Shown here in pieces: positions 56,101-61,900 of a DNA stretch of 64,000 nucleotides. The DNA is from Loripinus fragilis. Lineage: Eukaryota > Mollusca > Bivalvia > Lucinida > Lucinidae. The notes beneath the pieces are model-generated. The model was not told the DNA's origin, did not search any database, and saw only the letters and a program-made list of their open reading frames with translations. Where the stretch lies: positions 43,329,994-43,393,993 of the forward strand of contig OZ026515.1 of the NCBI GenBank assembly GCA_964019695.1. Reading direction: 5' to 3'. How positions within the stretch are numbered: the first letter of the stretch is position 1; each line of letters begins with the position of its first letter. The position numbers and the translations under genes are program-made.

Positions 56101-58037
56101 AAGATTTTTGCTGCTATAAAGAATGTCACTATAAAGAGTTTTCACCTGTCTGCTAAACTAGAGATAACAGCAGTGACTTTATAACAAAGATATCTAGTTT
56201 GATATAATAAAGTCATGCCTTTGATCCTTGTACGTACATGAGTTATGTGATCACAGGTTATAATTTCTAAACTAGGCCTAGAGCCCTTATTTTTGGTATG
56301 TACATGTAGCATCACCTAGTGGACCTCTAACAAGTTTGTTCAAATTATGCCCCTGGCCTTACCACCGGGATCACATGTTTATACGGTGCCTTCATGGGCC
56401 AATCAACTCCTACCACAGCTTCTGATGGAGCAATTTGATACTTTGTCTATACAATGTAGACACATTGAACATATGCATGAAGGAGTTTGGTTTAGAAAAA
56501 ATATTTTTGACAAAATGACAGCTGTGAGAACTTAGACAGTTTTACCCTAATAGGGCTTTTGTATATGCATAGATGGTGCCTTCATGGGCCGATCAACTCC
56601 TACTATAGCTTTTGATGGAACAATTTGATACTTTGCCTATACAATGTAGGCACATTGAACATATGCATGAAGGAGTTTGGTTCAGAAAAAATAATTTTTG
56701 ACAATATGACAGCTGTGAGAACTTAGACAATTTTTCCCTAATAAGGCTTTTGTATATGCATAGATGGTGCCTTCATGGGCCGATCAAATCCTACCACAGC
56801 TTTTAATGGAGTAATTTGATACTTTTCCTATACAATATAGACACATTGAACATATGCATGAAGGAGTCTGGTTGAAAAAAAAAATTCTTTTGACAAAATG
56901 ACAGCTATTAGAACTTAGACAATTATTACCTTATATGGCTTTTGTATATGCATGGATAGTGCCTTTATGGGCCGCTCAAGTCCTACCACAGCTTTTGATG
57001 GAGCAATTTGATACTTTGCGGATACAATGTAGACACATTGAACATGTACATGAAGGAGTTTATAATTTTTGTTTGCACAGATTCTGCTCAGATCTTCTTT
57101 TCAAAACTTAGGTTTGCTGGTTTGAACTATAACTTGCCAAGTTTTTTCACTGAATCTTACTGTGCGGGGGGTATCTAATAAGCATTGCTTATTGACTTTT
57201 TTCATTTATATAGGTTTATGTAGAGAAAACATTGTTCTAAATTGCAACTAGAGCTTTAAGTATTCTAGTGTAACATTTTGTTGTGGTCCAAAAAGGGGCC
57301 AGCGAATCTCAAATGAGCAGCTTTAGGGTCCTCTGGGCCTTTATTTTAAGCCTTAAATGAAGATTATATTTTAAAGCATGCTTTTAAAATATAGTATTAT
57401 GCTCGTGAGTCAAACTGTGAATTTTTAACTGTTTATTCATTTTCATAACTCTAACCAGTTTACCCTTTTTCAATGAGATGGAGTAGCAAAGTACATGGAC
57501 ATATTTTGCAGTGCTTGCAGTGTTCATGTCAAGCAAATAATTCTTCTCAAACATGACAGGGTTCGCATAGGCTTGAAAAGCACTTTGATATGGAGGGCTT
57601 TCCTTTATTGAAAAGTGCTGGGAAGCCTTGATAACTACTTGAATTTAACTATTTCTATATAGACATAGCTCCATTAATGGAGACAAAAAAATTAGTATAA
57701 AATAAAATAAAGGTGCAACAGTTTTATGCTAATTTTTTATACTTATCATCATTTTTCCAGCAATTATTTCCACATTTGCAAAATTGAATATCATAGTGTA
57801 AATCATTATCTTGTAGTCCTTGAAAGCTGTAGGATAATCTTTCAAAATCCTTGAAAATCCTTGAATTTTACACAGACTTGCCTGTATGAATCCTGCATGA
57901 TTATTTGCTAAGAAGTTATATTCCATCAAATAATGATAATGTCCATTTTATTCTTTTGTTTTAGGCATTTATTGGTATGTTAGAGAAGATTGATGTATCC
58001 ATGGCAACAGAGCAGGATGCCCAAGACCTTTGTTACA
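34164..58037 (+). CDS. FIRRM: FIRRM (C1orf112/FLIP) orthologue, 5' part of gene
   Basis: Six exons with consensus splice sites and consistent phases encode a series matching my memory of the N-terminal third of vertebrate FIRRM. Matching blocks are: an opening with LPKLI (human LPRLL); ILKIICQSFLPCLDL (human ILKIIVEMFLPHMNH); ALHSLPYGIIHLLKGTYSHC (human NIQSLPSSVLHIIKSTFVHC); and SEIYGEVLASVTEPLSVLFK (human ESVYSGCLHLVSDLLQALFK). FIRRM is a helical-repeat nuclear protein that partners the AAA ATPase FIGNL1 to remove RAD51 from DNA in crosslink repair and meiosis. A short exon (human SMYQHSDSWIEHI region) between 34298 and 40218 is not found; phases require length 3n+1. The remaining two thirds lie beyond 64000. 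Introns are full of transposons and one holds an antisense gene. Confidence 0.85.
34668..34738. repeat. Family-2 hairpin
   Basis: TATGTTTTGTGTGCTCAAAA then GAACTGTCTCATTGTGACCG then TTTCTTTTGAGTACTCACAA. The arms pair with a few mismatches around a short loop. Related copies lie at 42852, 43131, 44950, 45450, 46649, 49959 and 54012. Confidence 0.8.
34813..36057. mobile_element. hAT-like element in FIRRM intron
   Basis: Ends CAGAGCTCTC and, inverted, GAGAGGTCTG. ATTTG occurs on both sides (34808-34812 and 36058-36062). Near the ends are repeated GGGAGTCC motifs, inverted as GGACTCCCG near 35972. It contains an (ACAG)n tract. No transposase. Confidence 0.55.
35149..35192. repeat. (ACAG)n microsatellite
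   Basis: About 11 uninterrupted units. Confidence 0.95.
36394..36616. mobile_element. Decayed relative of the 7145-7387 MITE
   Basis: Starts TATGGGCCTCAATGCAAGAA with AACCTGTCTTCAG, ends CTGAAGACAGGTTTTGTCAC. The interior matches the 7.1-kb MITE in inverted order (AAAGTATAATATCTAAACTT; AATTTCAATTTTCTAG). Confidence 0.75.
36760..36826. repeat. Family-1 hairpin
   Basis: CAAACACTTTGAACTCTGAT then CGTACTGTTCTTAAGGGAGC then AGTCTGATCTGGGTCCATTA. Partly decayed arms. Confidence 0.65.
36945..37175. repeat. Hairpin-bearing repeat H1a with family-1 hairpin (37083-37150)
   Basis: The flanking sequence (TTTCCTTCATGAATATTCAT, TTGTACATAGAATACAG, CTTGTCAGGTCCACT) matches 47930-48172. The hairpin arm GACCCTTATCAGGTAGCTCT pairs with AGAGCTACCTGATCTGGGTC. 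Confidence 0.88.
37285..37351. repeat. Family-1 hairpin, ATGAAATGC-type arms
   Basis: AGCAGTGAAGACCCAAATGA, AATGCTGCAT, then AAGCGGCATTTCATCAGGGT. Same flanks as other family-1 hairpins but a different arm core. One arm position is unpaired. Confidence 0.75.
38067..38270. mobile_element. Family-3 element, copy 1
   Basis: Outer inverted ends CAGTAAACCTGTG...GACCACTC and GAGTGG...AAGGTTTTATTG. The core is a perfect 26-bp inverted repeat, AGGTCAAAAGTATTGCAGAA then TGCTCC (38141-38166), inverted at 38172-38197, with a 5-base loop. Other copies at 46036 and 55481. Confidence 0.85.
38275..39660. other. FIRRM intron, no further feature recognised
   Basis: AT-rich. Contains two blocks starting with AATATGGCCA (38580 and 38810) that share loose similarity. 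No exon supported, although the missing FIRRM exon should lie somewhere between 34298 and 40218. Confidence 0.4.
39667..40125. repeat. Direct repeat flanking the second FIRRM exon, left copy
   Basis: GGGATCACGCATG, GCATTAACATTTGTCGGGTC, ATATCCATTTTCTTACAC and AAACTTTCGAAC all recur, diverged, at 40653-41160 in the same orientation. Confidence 0.75.
40218..40306 (+). CDS. FIRRM: FIRRM exon (ILKIICQSFLPCL block)
   Basis: Acceptor TTTTTTCCTCCTCAG, donor AAG|GTAAAG. 89 bases: two bases finishing a codon (xGT), then 29 codons from ILKIICQSFLPCLDLQEVED to KITAK, ending phase 0. The ILKII block is the strongest single match to vertebrate FIRRM. Confidence 0.85.
40450..40501. repeat. Family-1 hairpin, short form
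   Basis: CAAACAGTGTGGATCCAGAT then CAAATCTGGATAATCTGGGT then CCAAACTGTTTG. The central arms are missing, leaving only the conserved base of the stem. Confidence 0.75.
40653..41160. repeat. Direct repeat flanking the second FIRRM exon, right copy
   Basis: Diverged copy of 39667-40125, about 985 bases downstream. Confidence 0.75.
41265..41332. repeat. Family-1 hairpin, ATGAAATGC-type arms
   Basis: AAACAGTGAAGACCAAGATG, AAATGCAGCAT then AATGCTGCATTTCATCAGGG. The arms are fully paired through GATGAAATGCAGCAT. Confidence 0.85.
41526..42025. mobile_element. Element Q: mirrored arrays of a ~29-bp motif
   Basis: Inverted ends GAGGGTCTCAATGAGG and CCCCATTGACACCCTC. Next to the left end are about six copies of a motif with AATCGCTAATCAGTAAAATT and TAGGCCCAAA. 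Near the right end are about four inverted copies (ATTCGCTAATCA, GGGCCATAATTCACTAA). 500 bases, no coding. Target duplication not clear. Confidence 0.75.
42083..42332 (+). mobile_element. 5'-truncated tRNA-derived SINE with 14-bp target duplication
   Basis: ATGTGTGTAGAAAG flanks it exactly (42069-42082 and 42333-42346). The copy begins within a B-box-like TTCGATTCC, so nearly all of the tRNA head is missing, and ends in a CAAA-rich tail. It is a different SINE family from family A. Confidence 0.9.
42485..42546. repeat. Family-1 hairpin, decayed
   Basis: CAAACAGCAAAGTCCCATAT, CAGACTGCAACTGATGTCTG, ATCCGGGTATTTCCTGTTTG. Arms partly paired. Confidence 0.65.
42676..42765 (+). CDS. FIRRM: FIRRM exon
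   Basis: Acceptor TTTTTTCTAG, donor GAG|GTAAGA. 30 codons, phase 0 at both ends: SCETWDRVIDSLKETPKQTQ, then MQGEIIAFLE. Position corresponds to the FDDMMYELTSQ...QTTLRNILQ stretch of the human protein. Confidence 0.8.
42852..42919. repeat. Family-2 hairpin
   Basis: CATATGTTGTGGGTACTCAA against TTGAGCACCAAAAACACTTG, with ACTGTCTCAATGAGGCGGT at the tip. Confidence 0.85.
43131..43198. repeat. Family-2 hairpin, near-perfect
   Basis: TCAAAAGAACCGTCTCATTG is followed directly by AGACGGTTCTTTTGA, within CATATGTTTTGGGTGT and ATACCCACAACATATG. Confidence 0.92.
43587..43734 (+). mobile_element. tRNA-derived SINE, family B
   Basis: Head GCCGTGGTGTAGTGGATAAA (A-box-like) and CCGAGTTTGATCTC (B-box-like), then TTTTCCAGTCTGTCAACGAG and a TTAAACACAAAC end. 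A second copy with a clear target duplication is at 48808-48967. Confidence 0.85.
44149..44289 (+). CDS. FIRRM: FIRRM exon (LPYGIIHLLKGTYSHC block)
   Basis: Acceptor TTTGTTATTGCAG, donor AAG|GTAAGC. 47 codons, phase 0: LLVELLDCFSLCVKFVQSSA ... LHSLPYGIIHLLKGTYSHCK. It aligns with human LVQLLGALTGCVQHIC ... IQSLPSSVLHIIKSTFVHCK without a gap. Confidence 0.92.
44611..44807 (+). mobile_element. Family-A SINE, 11-bp target duplication
   Basis: AAATAATATTG at 44600-44610 and 44808-44818. Full A and B boxes and CAAA tail; the GGCGTC segment after the head is missing. Confidence 0.93.
44896..45081. mobile_element. Family-2 hairpin MITE, whole element
   Basis: Outer ends AGGGCCCAGATAAG and CTTAACTGGCCCT enclose the hairpin at 44951-45018 (ACTCAAAAGAACCATCTC with GAGACGGTTCTTTTGAG). 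Its right end lies 8 bases from the stop codon of the antisense gene and carries that gene's likely poly(A) signal. Confidence 0.8.
45061..45066 (-). terminator. Putative polyadenylation signal of antisense gene
   Basis: TTTATT on the plus strand is AATAAA on the minus strand, 23 bases past the stop codon. It lies inside the family-2 MITE. A true 3' end is not proven. Confidence 0.5.
45089..45352 (-). CDS. Antisense gene, last coding exon
   Basis: Acceptor (minus strand) TTTATCAATTTTCAG. 87 codons plus TGA, phase 0 start: AYHEVTDEHDITTKFQMSPR ... GIPLYFDNEGNFRPEG ... HTLRVTSV. A Ser/Asp-rich insert (NKSSESANTDADTS) precedes the last strand. Confidence 0.8.
   Translation of the reverse strand, partial: AYHEVTDEHDITTKFQMSPRGNDGTLRAFISKTGIPLYFDNEGNFRPEGPPREHNKSSESANTDADTSLHPLYFITANVHTLRVTSV
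45089..51516 (-). CDS. Unnamed five-coding-exon gene, possible beta-trefoil (FGF/IL-1-like) protein
   Basis: Five coding exons on the minus strand (51487-51401, 50630-50586, 49571-49376, 47884-47766, 45352-45089) join in phase with standard splice sites to give about 236 residues, from MGDTFEVYSPWTF to HTLRVTSV and a stop. No signal peptide or membrane segment is visible. Blocks such as RYLWITDDGEVRTDG, CKGYILYMDGASLKT and SKTGIPLYFDNEGNFRPEG alternate strand-like stretches with DG or NEG turns, as in beta-trefoil cytokines. The last resembles the end of FGFs (WYVAL..G...G). FGF1/2 and IL-1 also lack signal peptides. Fold and function are inference; the gene model itself is well supported. 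It lies wholly within a FIRRM intron on the other strand. Confidence 0.75.
45450..45516. repeat. Family-2 hairpin, 3' flank interrupted by a SINE
   Basis: GGGTGCTCAAAAGAACTGTC, TCATTGAGACTTTTCTTTTG, AATACCCACAACATATG. The downstream part of the element is split at 45549 by the SINE and resumes at 45745, as shown by the whole copy at 49959-50090. Confidence 0.85.
45550..45734 (+). mobile_element. Family-A SINE inserted in a family-2 element
   Basis: TATTTTTCTG at 45540-45549 and 45735-45744. A and B boxes intact; a deletion after the head removes the CACTGCGTTGTGTCCTTGAG block. Confidence 0.92.
46036..46242. mobile_element. Family-3 element, copy 2
   Basis: Outer ends ACAGTTAAACCTGTCTTAAG and CTTAAGACAGGTTTTACTGT. 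Core arms AGGTCGAAAGTATTGCAGAA then TGCTCC (46111-46136) and inverse (46141-46166), one mismatch. Relative to copy 1 an A-T pair is replaced by G-C. Confidence 0.9.
46368..46434. repeat. Family-1 hairpin
   Basis: GCAAACAATATGGACCCAAT, CAGACTGCTTTCTTAAGAGC, AGTCTGATCAGGGTTTATAG. Good pairing in the core CAGACTGCT. Confidence 0.75.
46589..46776. mobile_element. Family-2 hairpin MITE, second whole copy
   Basis: CAGGCTTCCAGATAAGAGTG ... hairpin at 46649-46713 ... GCTTAACTGGCCTTTTG. Same layout as 44896-45081. Confidence 0.8.
46840..47450. other. Intronic repeat with ATTGGGAAA motifs
   Basis: ATTGGGAAA or close forms occur near 46975, 47005, 47035, 47240 and 47265 between GGGGCCC-type blocks. 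Possibly another element with repeated sub-terminal motifs, but ends could not be set. Confidence 0.4.
47453..47506. repeat. 54-bp hairpin, ~24-bp arms
   Basis: TTCAGGATTTTGAGGCTGAC then TTT pairs with AAAGTCAGCCTCAAAATCCT then GAA; the loop is a few bases around CTACAA. A different core from families 1 to 3. Confidence 0.9.
47766..47884 (-). CDS. Antisense gene, fourth coding exon
   Basis: Minus-strand acceptor ATTATATTTCAG and donor AGG|GTAAGG. Two bases complete a split Ser codon, then 39 codons: FFEVIHWFSSTQNSYQIICQ ... KGYILYMDGASLKTR, ending phase 0. Confidence 0.8.
47930..48172. repeat. Hairpin-bearing repeat H1b with family-1 hairpin (48079-48146)
   Basis: Paralogue of 36945-37175. 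Arm GACCCTGATCAGGCAGCTCT pairs with AGAGCTGCCTGATCTGGGTC. Both arms differ from H1a at matching positions. Confidence 0.9.
48415..48568 (+). mobile_element. Family-A SINE, 3'-truncated
   Basis: A box GTGGCTCAGTGGTAGAGTG and B-box-like GGGTTTGAGCC are present. Stops after CAGGAAGACCCATAAGAAAC, without the usual GATGGGACGTAAAG and tail. Confidence 0.85.
48808..48967 (+). mobile_element. tRNA-derived SINE, family B, 11-bp target duplication
   Basis: ACCACTGCTCA at 48797-48807 and 48968-48978. Head GTGTGGCATAGTGGATAAAC, body CTTCTCCAGTCTGTC, tail AAACACAAACACACA. Confidence 0.92.
49055..49345. repeat. Dispersed repeat R1, copy 2
   Basis: Related to 23195-23490 over about 290 bases. Its right edge comes within about 30 bases of an antisense-gene exon. 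Confidence 0.75.
49376..49571 (-). CDS. Antisense gene, third coding exon
   Basis: Minus-strand acceptor TTCTTACATTGGCAG, donor GCAT|GTAATT. 65 codons plus one base: VQETSCETVQYYSYRKDTDE ... KFVLRFLATNTQNQNRYLWI ... YYGYLA. A second GTATGT donor 14 bases on would break the frame with the next exon, so the first is chosen. The stretch before KFVLRF is acidic. Confidence 0.82.
49959..50027. repeat. Family-2 hairpin
   Basis: GGGTGCTCAAAAGAACCGCC, TCGGTTAGACGGTTCTTTTG, AGTATCCACAGCATATG. Mostly paired, with mismatches near the tip. Its uninterrupted 3' flank serves as the empty site for the 45550 SINE. Confidence 0.85.
50398..50578. mobile_element. TTAACCC-ended element with a different core hairpin
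   Basis: Starts TTAACCCATAAAGGGCCACC and ends TTGGCACTTTAAGGGTCAA. The core is AAATAAGGCATGATATTTCA then TGAGATTCTCATGAAATATC, then ATACCTTATTT: a ~23-bp-arm palindrome (50470-50521). The flank CTGCTGCAAATT-type motif and GATATTTCATGAG also occur at 5935-6060. Confidence 0.8.
50586..50630 (-). CDS. Antisense gene, second coding exon
   Basis: Minus-strand acceptor TTTTTTTCTTCAG, donor CAG|GTAAAT. 15 codons, phase 0: ETYSTGPPLDETGQQ. Short but with clean splice sites and matching phases. Confidence 0.75.
51001..51069. repeat. Family-1 hairpin, ATGGCTTCT-type arms
   Basis: GAAAACACTGTAGATCCAGA, TCAGATGGCTTCTGTAGAAG, CCATCTGATCAGGATCCACA, CTGTTTTC. Core arms CAGATGGCTTCT and AGAAGCCATCTG are perfectly complementary. 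Confidence 0.9.
51106..51308 (+). mobile_element. Family-A SINE
   Basis: Head with A box, altered B box GGATTAGAGCC, full body and AAACAAATAAACAA tail. Flanks ACTGGATTATG and ACTGGAATGATG are an imperfect target duplication. Confidence 0.9.
51401..51516 (-). CDS. Antisense gene, first coding exon
   Basis: Minus-strand acceptor CAACCTTGTTACAG, so a 5' non-coding exon lies upstream. ATG at 51487 follows TTGCC and opens 29 codons: MGDTFEVYSPWTFIHSSEFT ... EEVH, donor CAT|GTAAGT, phase 0. An earlier ATG (51510) meets TAG after one codon. Confidence 0.75.
51632..51690. repeat. Family-1 hairpin, one arm shortened
   Basis: GCAAACACTATGAGCCCAGA, TCAGACTGCTCCAGTTTGAT, CAGGGTTCATAGTGTTTGC. The outer stem is perfect over GCAAACACTATGA. 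Confidence 0.8.
51752..51979. mobile_element. MITE with AACCCTTTACTCCATAA ends and a central hairpin
   Basis: Outer ends AACCCTTTACTCCATAAGC and GCTATTATGGAGTAAAGGGT. Core GGAAATGGAGCATCTGCTCT and AGGAGCAAATGCTCCATTTT pair. Two-level layout as in families 2 and 3. Confidence 0.85.
52096..52298 (+). mobile_element. Family-A SINE
   Basis: Both boxes intact (GTGGCTCAGTGGTAGAGTG, GGTTCGAGCC), full body, tail AAACAATAAACAAAC. Target duplication not clear. Confidence 0.9.
53142..53208. repeat. Family-1 hairpin
   Basis: GCAAACAGGGAAGACCCTGA, TAAGACTGCTTTGGAAGAAG, CAGTCTGATCTGGGTCTGCG, CTGTTTG. Confidence 0.85.
53358..53422. repeat. Family-1-like hairpin, GGTGAGACTGC-type arms
   Basis: GCAAAAGTGATGGCTCAGGT, GAGACTGCTCAATTGTGCAG, TCTCACCTGAGCTGTCACTG. 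Core arms CTCAGGTGAGACTGC and inverse are perfect. Confidence 0.88.
54012..54066. repeat. Family-2 hairpin with replaced arm core
   Basis: GGTGAAGTGCTCATTGGGAG, CATCTCATCAAGACGCTTCC, AATGAGTACCCACA. Outer GTGCTCA and GAGTACCCACA are as in family 2, but AAAGAAC/GTTCTTT is replaced by TTGGGAG/CTTCCAA on both arms. Confidence 0.85.
54191..54249. repeat. Family-1 hairpin, partly deleted arm
   Basis: GAAAACATTGCAGATCAAGA, TTCTTAGAAGCCAGCTGATC, AGGATCTACACTGTTTTC. Closest to the 51001 copy. Confidence 0.7.
55171..55418. mobile_element. TTAACCC-ended element, copy 2, with embedded family-1 hairpin
   Basis: TTAACTCTTAAAGAGCC ... TTGGCGCTTTTAGGGTTAA. Where copy 1 (31736-31933) has AGAAGCCTCCTATAGGAGGT, this copy has a family-1 hairpin (55249-55315, AAACAGTGTGGACCCAGATC with GGTCCACACTTTTTGC). 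Confidence 0.82.
55481..55622. mobile_element. Family-3 element, copy 3 (truncated)
   Basis: ACAGTAAAACTTGTCTTAAG, GCGGCCAC. Core reads AGGTCAAAAGTATTGAAGTG, GAGCATTCTGCAATACTTTC, GACCT: part of the left arm is lost and the A/C pair is mismatched. Confidence 0.85.
55732..55818 (+). CDS. FIRRM: FIRRM exon (SEIYGEVLASVTEPL block)
   Basis: Acceptor TCCTGTATTTTCAG, donor GTG|GTAAGT. 29 codons, phase 0: DSSEIYGEVLASVTEPLSVL, FKKAHGLQV. It aligns with human NSESVYSGCLHLVSDLLQAL, FKEAYSLQ without gaps. Confidence 0.92.
55921..55951. repeat. Short palindrome
   Basis: ATAATCCACGAGCTTTTAGC then TTGTGGATTAT: arms of about 14 bases with one or two mismatches and a small loop. Confidence 0.75.
56375..57062. 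repeat. ~190-bp tandem repeat, 3.6 units
   Basis: GGTGCCTTCATGGGCC or close forms start at 56385, 56575, 56766 and 56957. Units share GAGCAATTTGATACTTTG, ACATTGAACATATGCATGAA and TTTTGTATATGCAT. The first unit has a different left part. Confidence 0.92.
57965..58037 (+). CDS. FIRRM: FIRRM exon, last one visible
   Basis: Acceptor TTCTTTTGTTTTAG, donor ACA|GTACGT. 24 codons plus one base: AFIGMLEKIDVSMATEQDAQ, DLCY, ending phase 1. It corresponds to human KQLMELLDMVCMD. The next exon is not in the remaining 6 kb. Confidence 0.85.
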
Positions 58038-58063
58038 GTACGTTTATCACAGAAGTGAAAACC

Positions 58064-58128
58064 TATGGACACTGTTCAGACTGCTCCTAATGGAGCAGCC
58101 TGACCTGGGTCCATATTGATTGCAATAC
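58064..58128. repeat. Family-1 hairpin near exon end
   Basis: CTATGGACACTGTTCAGACT, GCTCCTAATGGAGCAGCCTG, ACCTGGGTCCATATTG. It sits 27 bases past a FIRRM splice donor. Confidence 0.75.
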
Positions 58129-58330
58129 ATGCTGCCAAAGTACAATTATAGCAGACAACAAAGCAATGGGCAGAGGGAAAAGAATCATGTGCATAAAAAA
58201 TCAGTATCATATAATGTTTCGTCAAAATTCAATGACCTAGCTTTCTTTCACATTTCTTGCTGCTGAGGCAACTGAATGAGGATCAAAACTTCAGCTTGTC
58301 TGACAAAAGTCTTGGCATGATAAAACCTGT

Positions 58331-58923
58331 TTTTAGCTCACCAGAGCCGAAGGCTCAGGGTGAGCTTATAGTATGGGACTCGAGCCGGCGTCCCTCCGTC
58401 CGTCCGTGCGTCCATTCCTGCGTCCATTCACACTTTCAAACATGAATATCTCTGAAACCAGCTGGCCGATCGTAATCAAATTTCATAAGGAGCATCATTG
58501 GGGTGGGGGATTGACTGCATAAGGTATTGGGCCAGATCGGATCAGAACTCTGGTTTCCATGGCAACAGATAGCTCCCATAGGGTTATAATGGGGAAAATC
58601 TTGTGACCACTCTAGCTCCTTCATTTTTAGCTCACCAGAGCCGAAGGCTCAGGGTGAGCTTATAGTTTGGGACTCGAGCCGGCGTGCGTGCGTCCATCCG
58701 TGCGTGCGTCCCTCTGTGCGTCCACACTTTCAAACATGAATATTTCTGATACCAGCTGGTCAATCATAATCAAATTTAATCAGGAGCATTATTGGGGTGG
58801 GGGATTGACTGCATTAGGTTTTGGGTAAGATCGGATCAGGACTCTGGTTTCCATGGCAACAGATAGCTCCCATAGGGTTATAATGGGGAAAATCTTGTGA
58901 CCACACTAGCTCCTTCATTTTTG
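58331..58923. repeat. TTAGCTCACCAGAGCC repeat, two tandem copies (~296 bp)
   Basis: Each copy starts TTTAGCTCACCAGAGCCGAA, followed by its own inverted echo GGCTCAGGGTGAGCTTA, then TCCGTCCGTCCGTGCG-type runs, then CCATGGCAACAGATAGCTCC. The second starts at 58626. Confidence 0.93.
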
Positions 58924-61900
58924 ATTTGTTCTTCTTTATTCTTGCAGGTAACAAGGACAACCATAATATCTCGAATGGGTTCCAAATTCAGCAGGATTTG
59001 ACCAGGGACTTATGAGTTAGCTGCCCTTGAGCGTCTGGAAAAATCCCCATAGACTTATAATGGGAGAAATGTTGTGACCACTCTAGTTCTTTCATTTTTG
59101 GATGGATCTTCTTCATTCTTGCAGATAACAAGACCAATCATAAAAGCTCGCATGAGTTTGAATTTCGGCAAGATTCCATCACGGACTTCGGAGTTAGCTG
59201 CCCTTGAGCGTCCGAAAAATTAATGAATAATGGTGTGACCACTCTAGCTCCTTCATTTTTGATTGGATCTTCTTCATTCTTGCAGGCAACAAGTAAACCC
59301 ATAATATCTTGGATGGGTTCGAAATTTAGCAGGATCCGACCAGGGACTTATGAGTTACCTACCCTTGAGCATTTGGAAAAATCCCCATAGACTTATTATG
59401 GGAGAAATGTTGTGACCACTCTAGTGCTTTTAATTTTAACTGATCTTCCTCATTCTTGCATACAATTAGGACAACTAATAAAGCTTGGATGAGTTTGAAT
59501 TTTGGCAAGATCCCATTACTGACTTCGGAGTTAGCTGCCCTTGAGCGTCAGAAAAATTAATGAATAATGTTGTGACCACTCTAGCTCCTTAATTTTTGGT
59601 TGGAACTTCTTCATTCTTGCAGGCAACAAGTAAACCCATAATATCTCGGATGGTTTCGAAATTCAGCAGGATCAGACCAGGCACTTATGAGTTACCTGCC
59701 CTTGAGCATTTGGAAAAATCCCCATAGACTTATAATGGGAGAAATGTTGTGACCACTCTAGTGCTTTCAATTTTGAACGGATCTTCTTCATTTTGCATAC
59801 AATAAGGACAACTATTAAAGTTTGGATGAGTTTGAATTTCGTCAAGATCCCATCACCTATTTTGGAGTTAGCTCCCCTTGAGCATCTTAAAAATTAATGG
59901 ATAATGTTGTGACCACTCTAGCTCCTTTCATTTTTGATTGGATCTTCTCCATTCTTAAAGGCAATTAGTAAACCTATAATATCTCGGATGGGTTTGAAAT
60001 TCAGCAGGATCTAACCAGGGACTTATGAGTTACCTGCCCTTGAGCGTTTGGAAAAGTCCCTATAGACTTATAATAGGAGAAATGTTGTGACCACTCTAGT
60101 GCTTTCAATTTTGAATGGATCTTCTTCATTCTTGCATACAATAAGGACAACTATTAAAGCTTGGATGAGTTTGAATTTCGTCAAGATCCCATCACCTATT
60201 TTAGAGTTTGCTCCCCTTGAGCATCTTAAAAATTGATGGATAATGTTGTGACTGCTCTAGCCTCTACTTTTTTGATTGTGTCTTCTTCATTCTTTCATCT
60301 AACAAGGGCAACCATAAAATCTTGGAGTTTGAAATTATGCAGGATCCGATCAAGGACTTATGAGTTAGCTGCCCTTGAGCATCTCGAAAAATCCCCATAG
60401 ACTTATAATGGGAGGAATGTTGTGACCACTCTAGTGCTTTCAAATTATGAATGGATCTTCTTTATTCTTGAAGATAAGAAGGACAACTATAAGAGCTTGA
60501 ATGAGTTTGAATTTCGTCAAGATCCCATCACCTATTGTGGAGTTAGCTCTCCTTGATCATCTTAAAAATTGATTGATAATGTTGTGACCACTCTAGCGCC
60601 TTCATTTTTGATTGGATCTTCTTCAATCTTTCATTTTTCGTCCTTGTAGGTTATCAGGACATACATTAAAGATTGGATTTGTCATAACCCATCACTGACT
60701 ACAGAGTTAGCTGCCCTTGAGCATCTGAAAAATACATTTTCGCCGTTTTTATTCAGATCTTCTTAAAACTTGCAGATAACTAGAACTAGCATAATATCTT
60801 ATGTTTTTGAATTAATTCCTGGTCACTGTTTCAAGTTCAGAGTTACCTGCCTTTAAGCATCGTAAATTATGGTGTCTCCAAACATTATGCTGATTCCATG
60901 GTGAGCGATCGTTGCCCATTGGGCTACTTTTTGATTTGTTCTTTATTCTTGCAGGTAACAAGGACTACCATAAAATCTCGAATGGGTTCGAAATTCGGCA
61001 GGATCCAACCAGGGACTTATGAGTTACCTGCCCTTGAGCGTCTGGAAAAATCCCCATAGACTTATAATGGGAGAAATGTTGTGACCACTCTAGTACCTTC
61101 ATTTTTGGATGGATCTTCTTCATTCTTGCAGATAACAACACCAACCATAAAAGCTCAGATGAGTTTGAATTTCGGCAAGATTCCATCACGGACTTCGGAG
61201 TTAGCTGCCCTTGAGTGTCCAAAAAATTAATGAACAATGTTGTGACCACTCTAGCTCCTTCATTTTTGATTGGATCTTCTTCATTCTTGCAGGCAACAAG
61301 TTAACCCATAATCTCTAGGATGGGTTCGAAATTCAGCAGGATCCGACCAGGGACTTATGAGTTACCTGCCCTTGAGGGTTTGGAAAAATCCCCATAGCTT
61401 ATAATGGAAGCAATGTTGTGACCACTCTAGTGCTTTCAATTTTGAATGGATCTTCCTGATTCTTGCATACACTGAGGACAACTATTAAGGCTTGGATGAG
61501 TTTGAATTTCGGCAAGATTCCATTACTGACTTCAGAGTTAGCTGCCCTTGAGCGTCAGAAAAATTAATGAATAATGTTGTGACCACTCTAGCTCCTTCAT
61601 TTTTGATTGGATCTTCTTCATTCTTGCAAGCAACAAGTTAACCCATAATATCTCGGATGGGTTCGAAAATCAGCAGGATCAGACCAGGCACTTATGAGTT
61701 ACCTGCCCTTGAGCGTTTGGAAAAATCCCCATAGACTTATAATGGGAGAAATGTTGTGACCACTCTTGTGCTTTAAATTTTTAATGGATTATCTTCATTC
61801 TTGCAGACAATAAGAAGAGCTACTAAAGCTTGGATGAGTTTGAATTTCGTCAAGATCCCATCACACATTTTGGAGTTAGCTCCCCTTTAGCATCTTAAAA

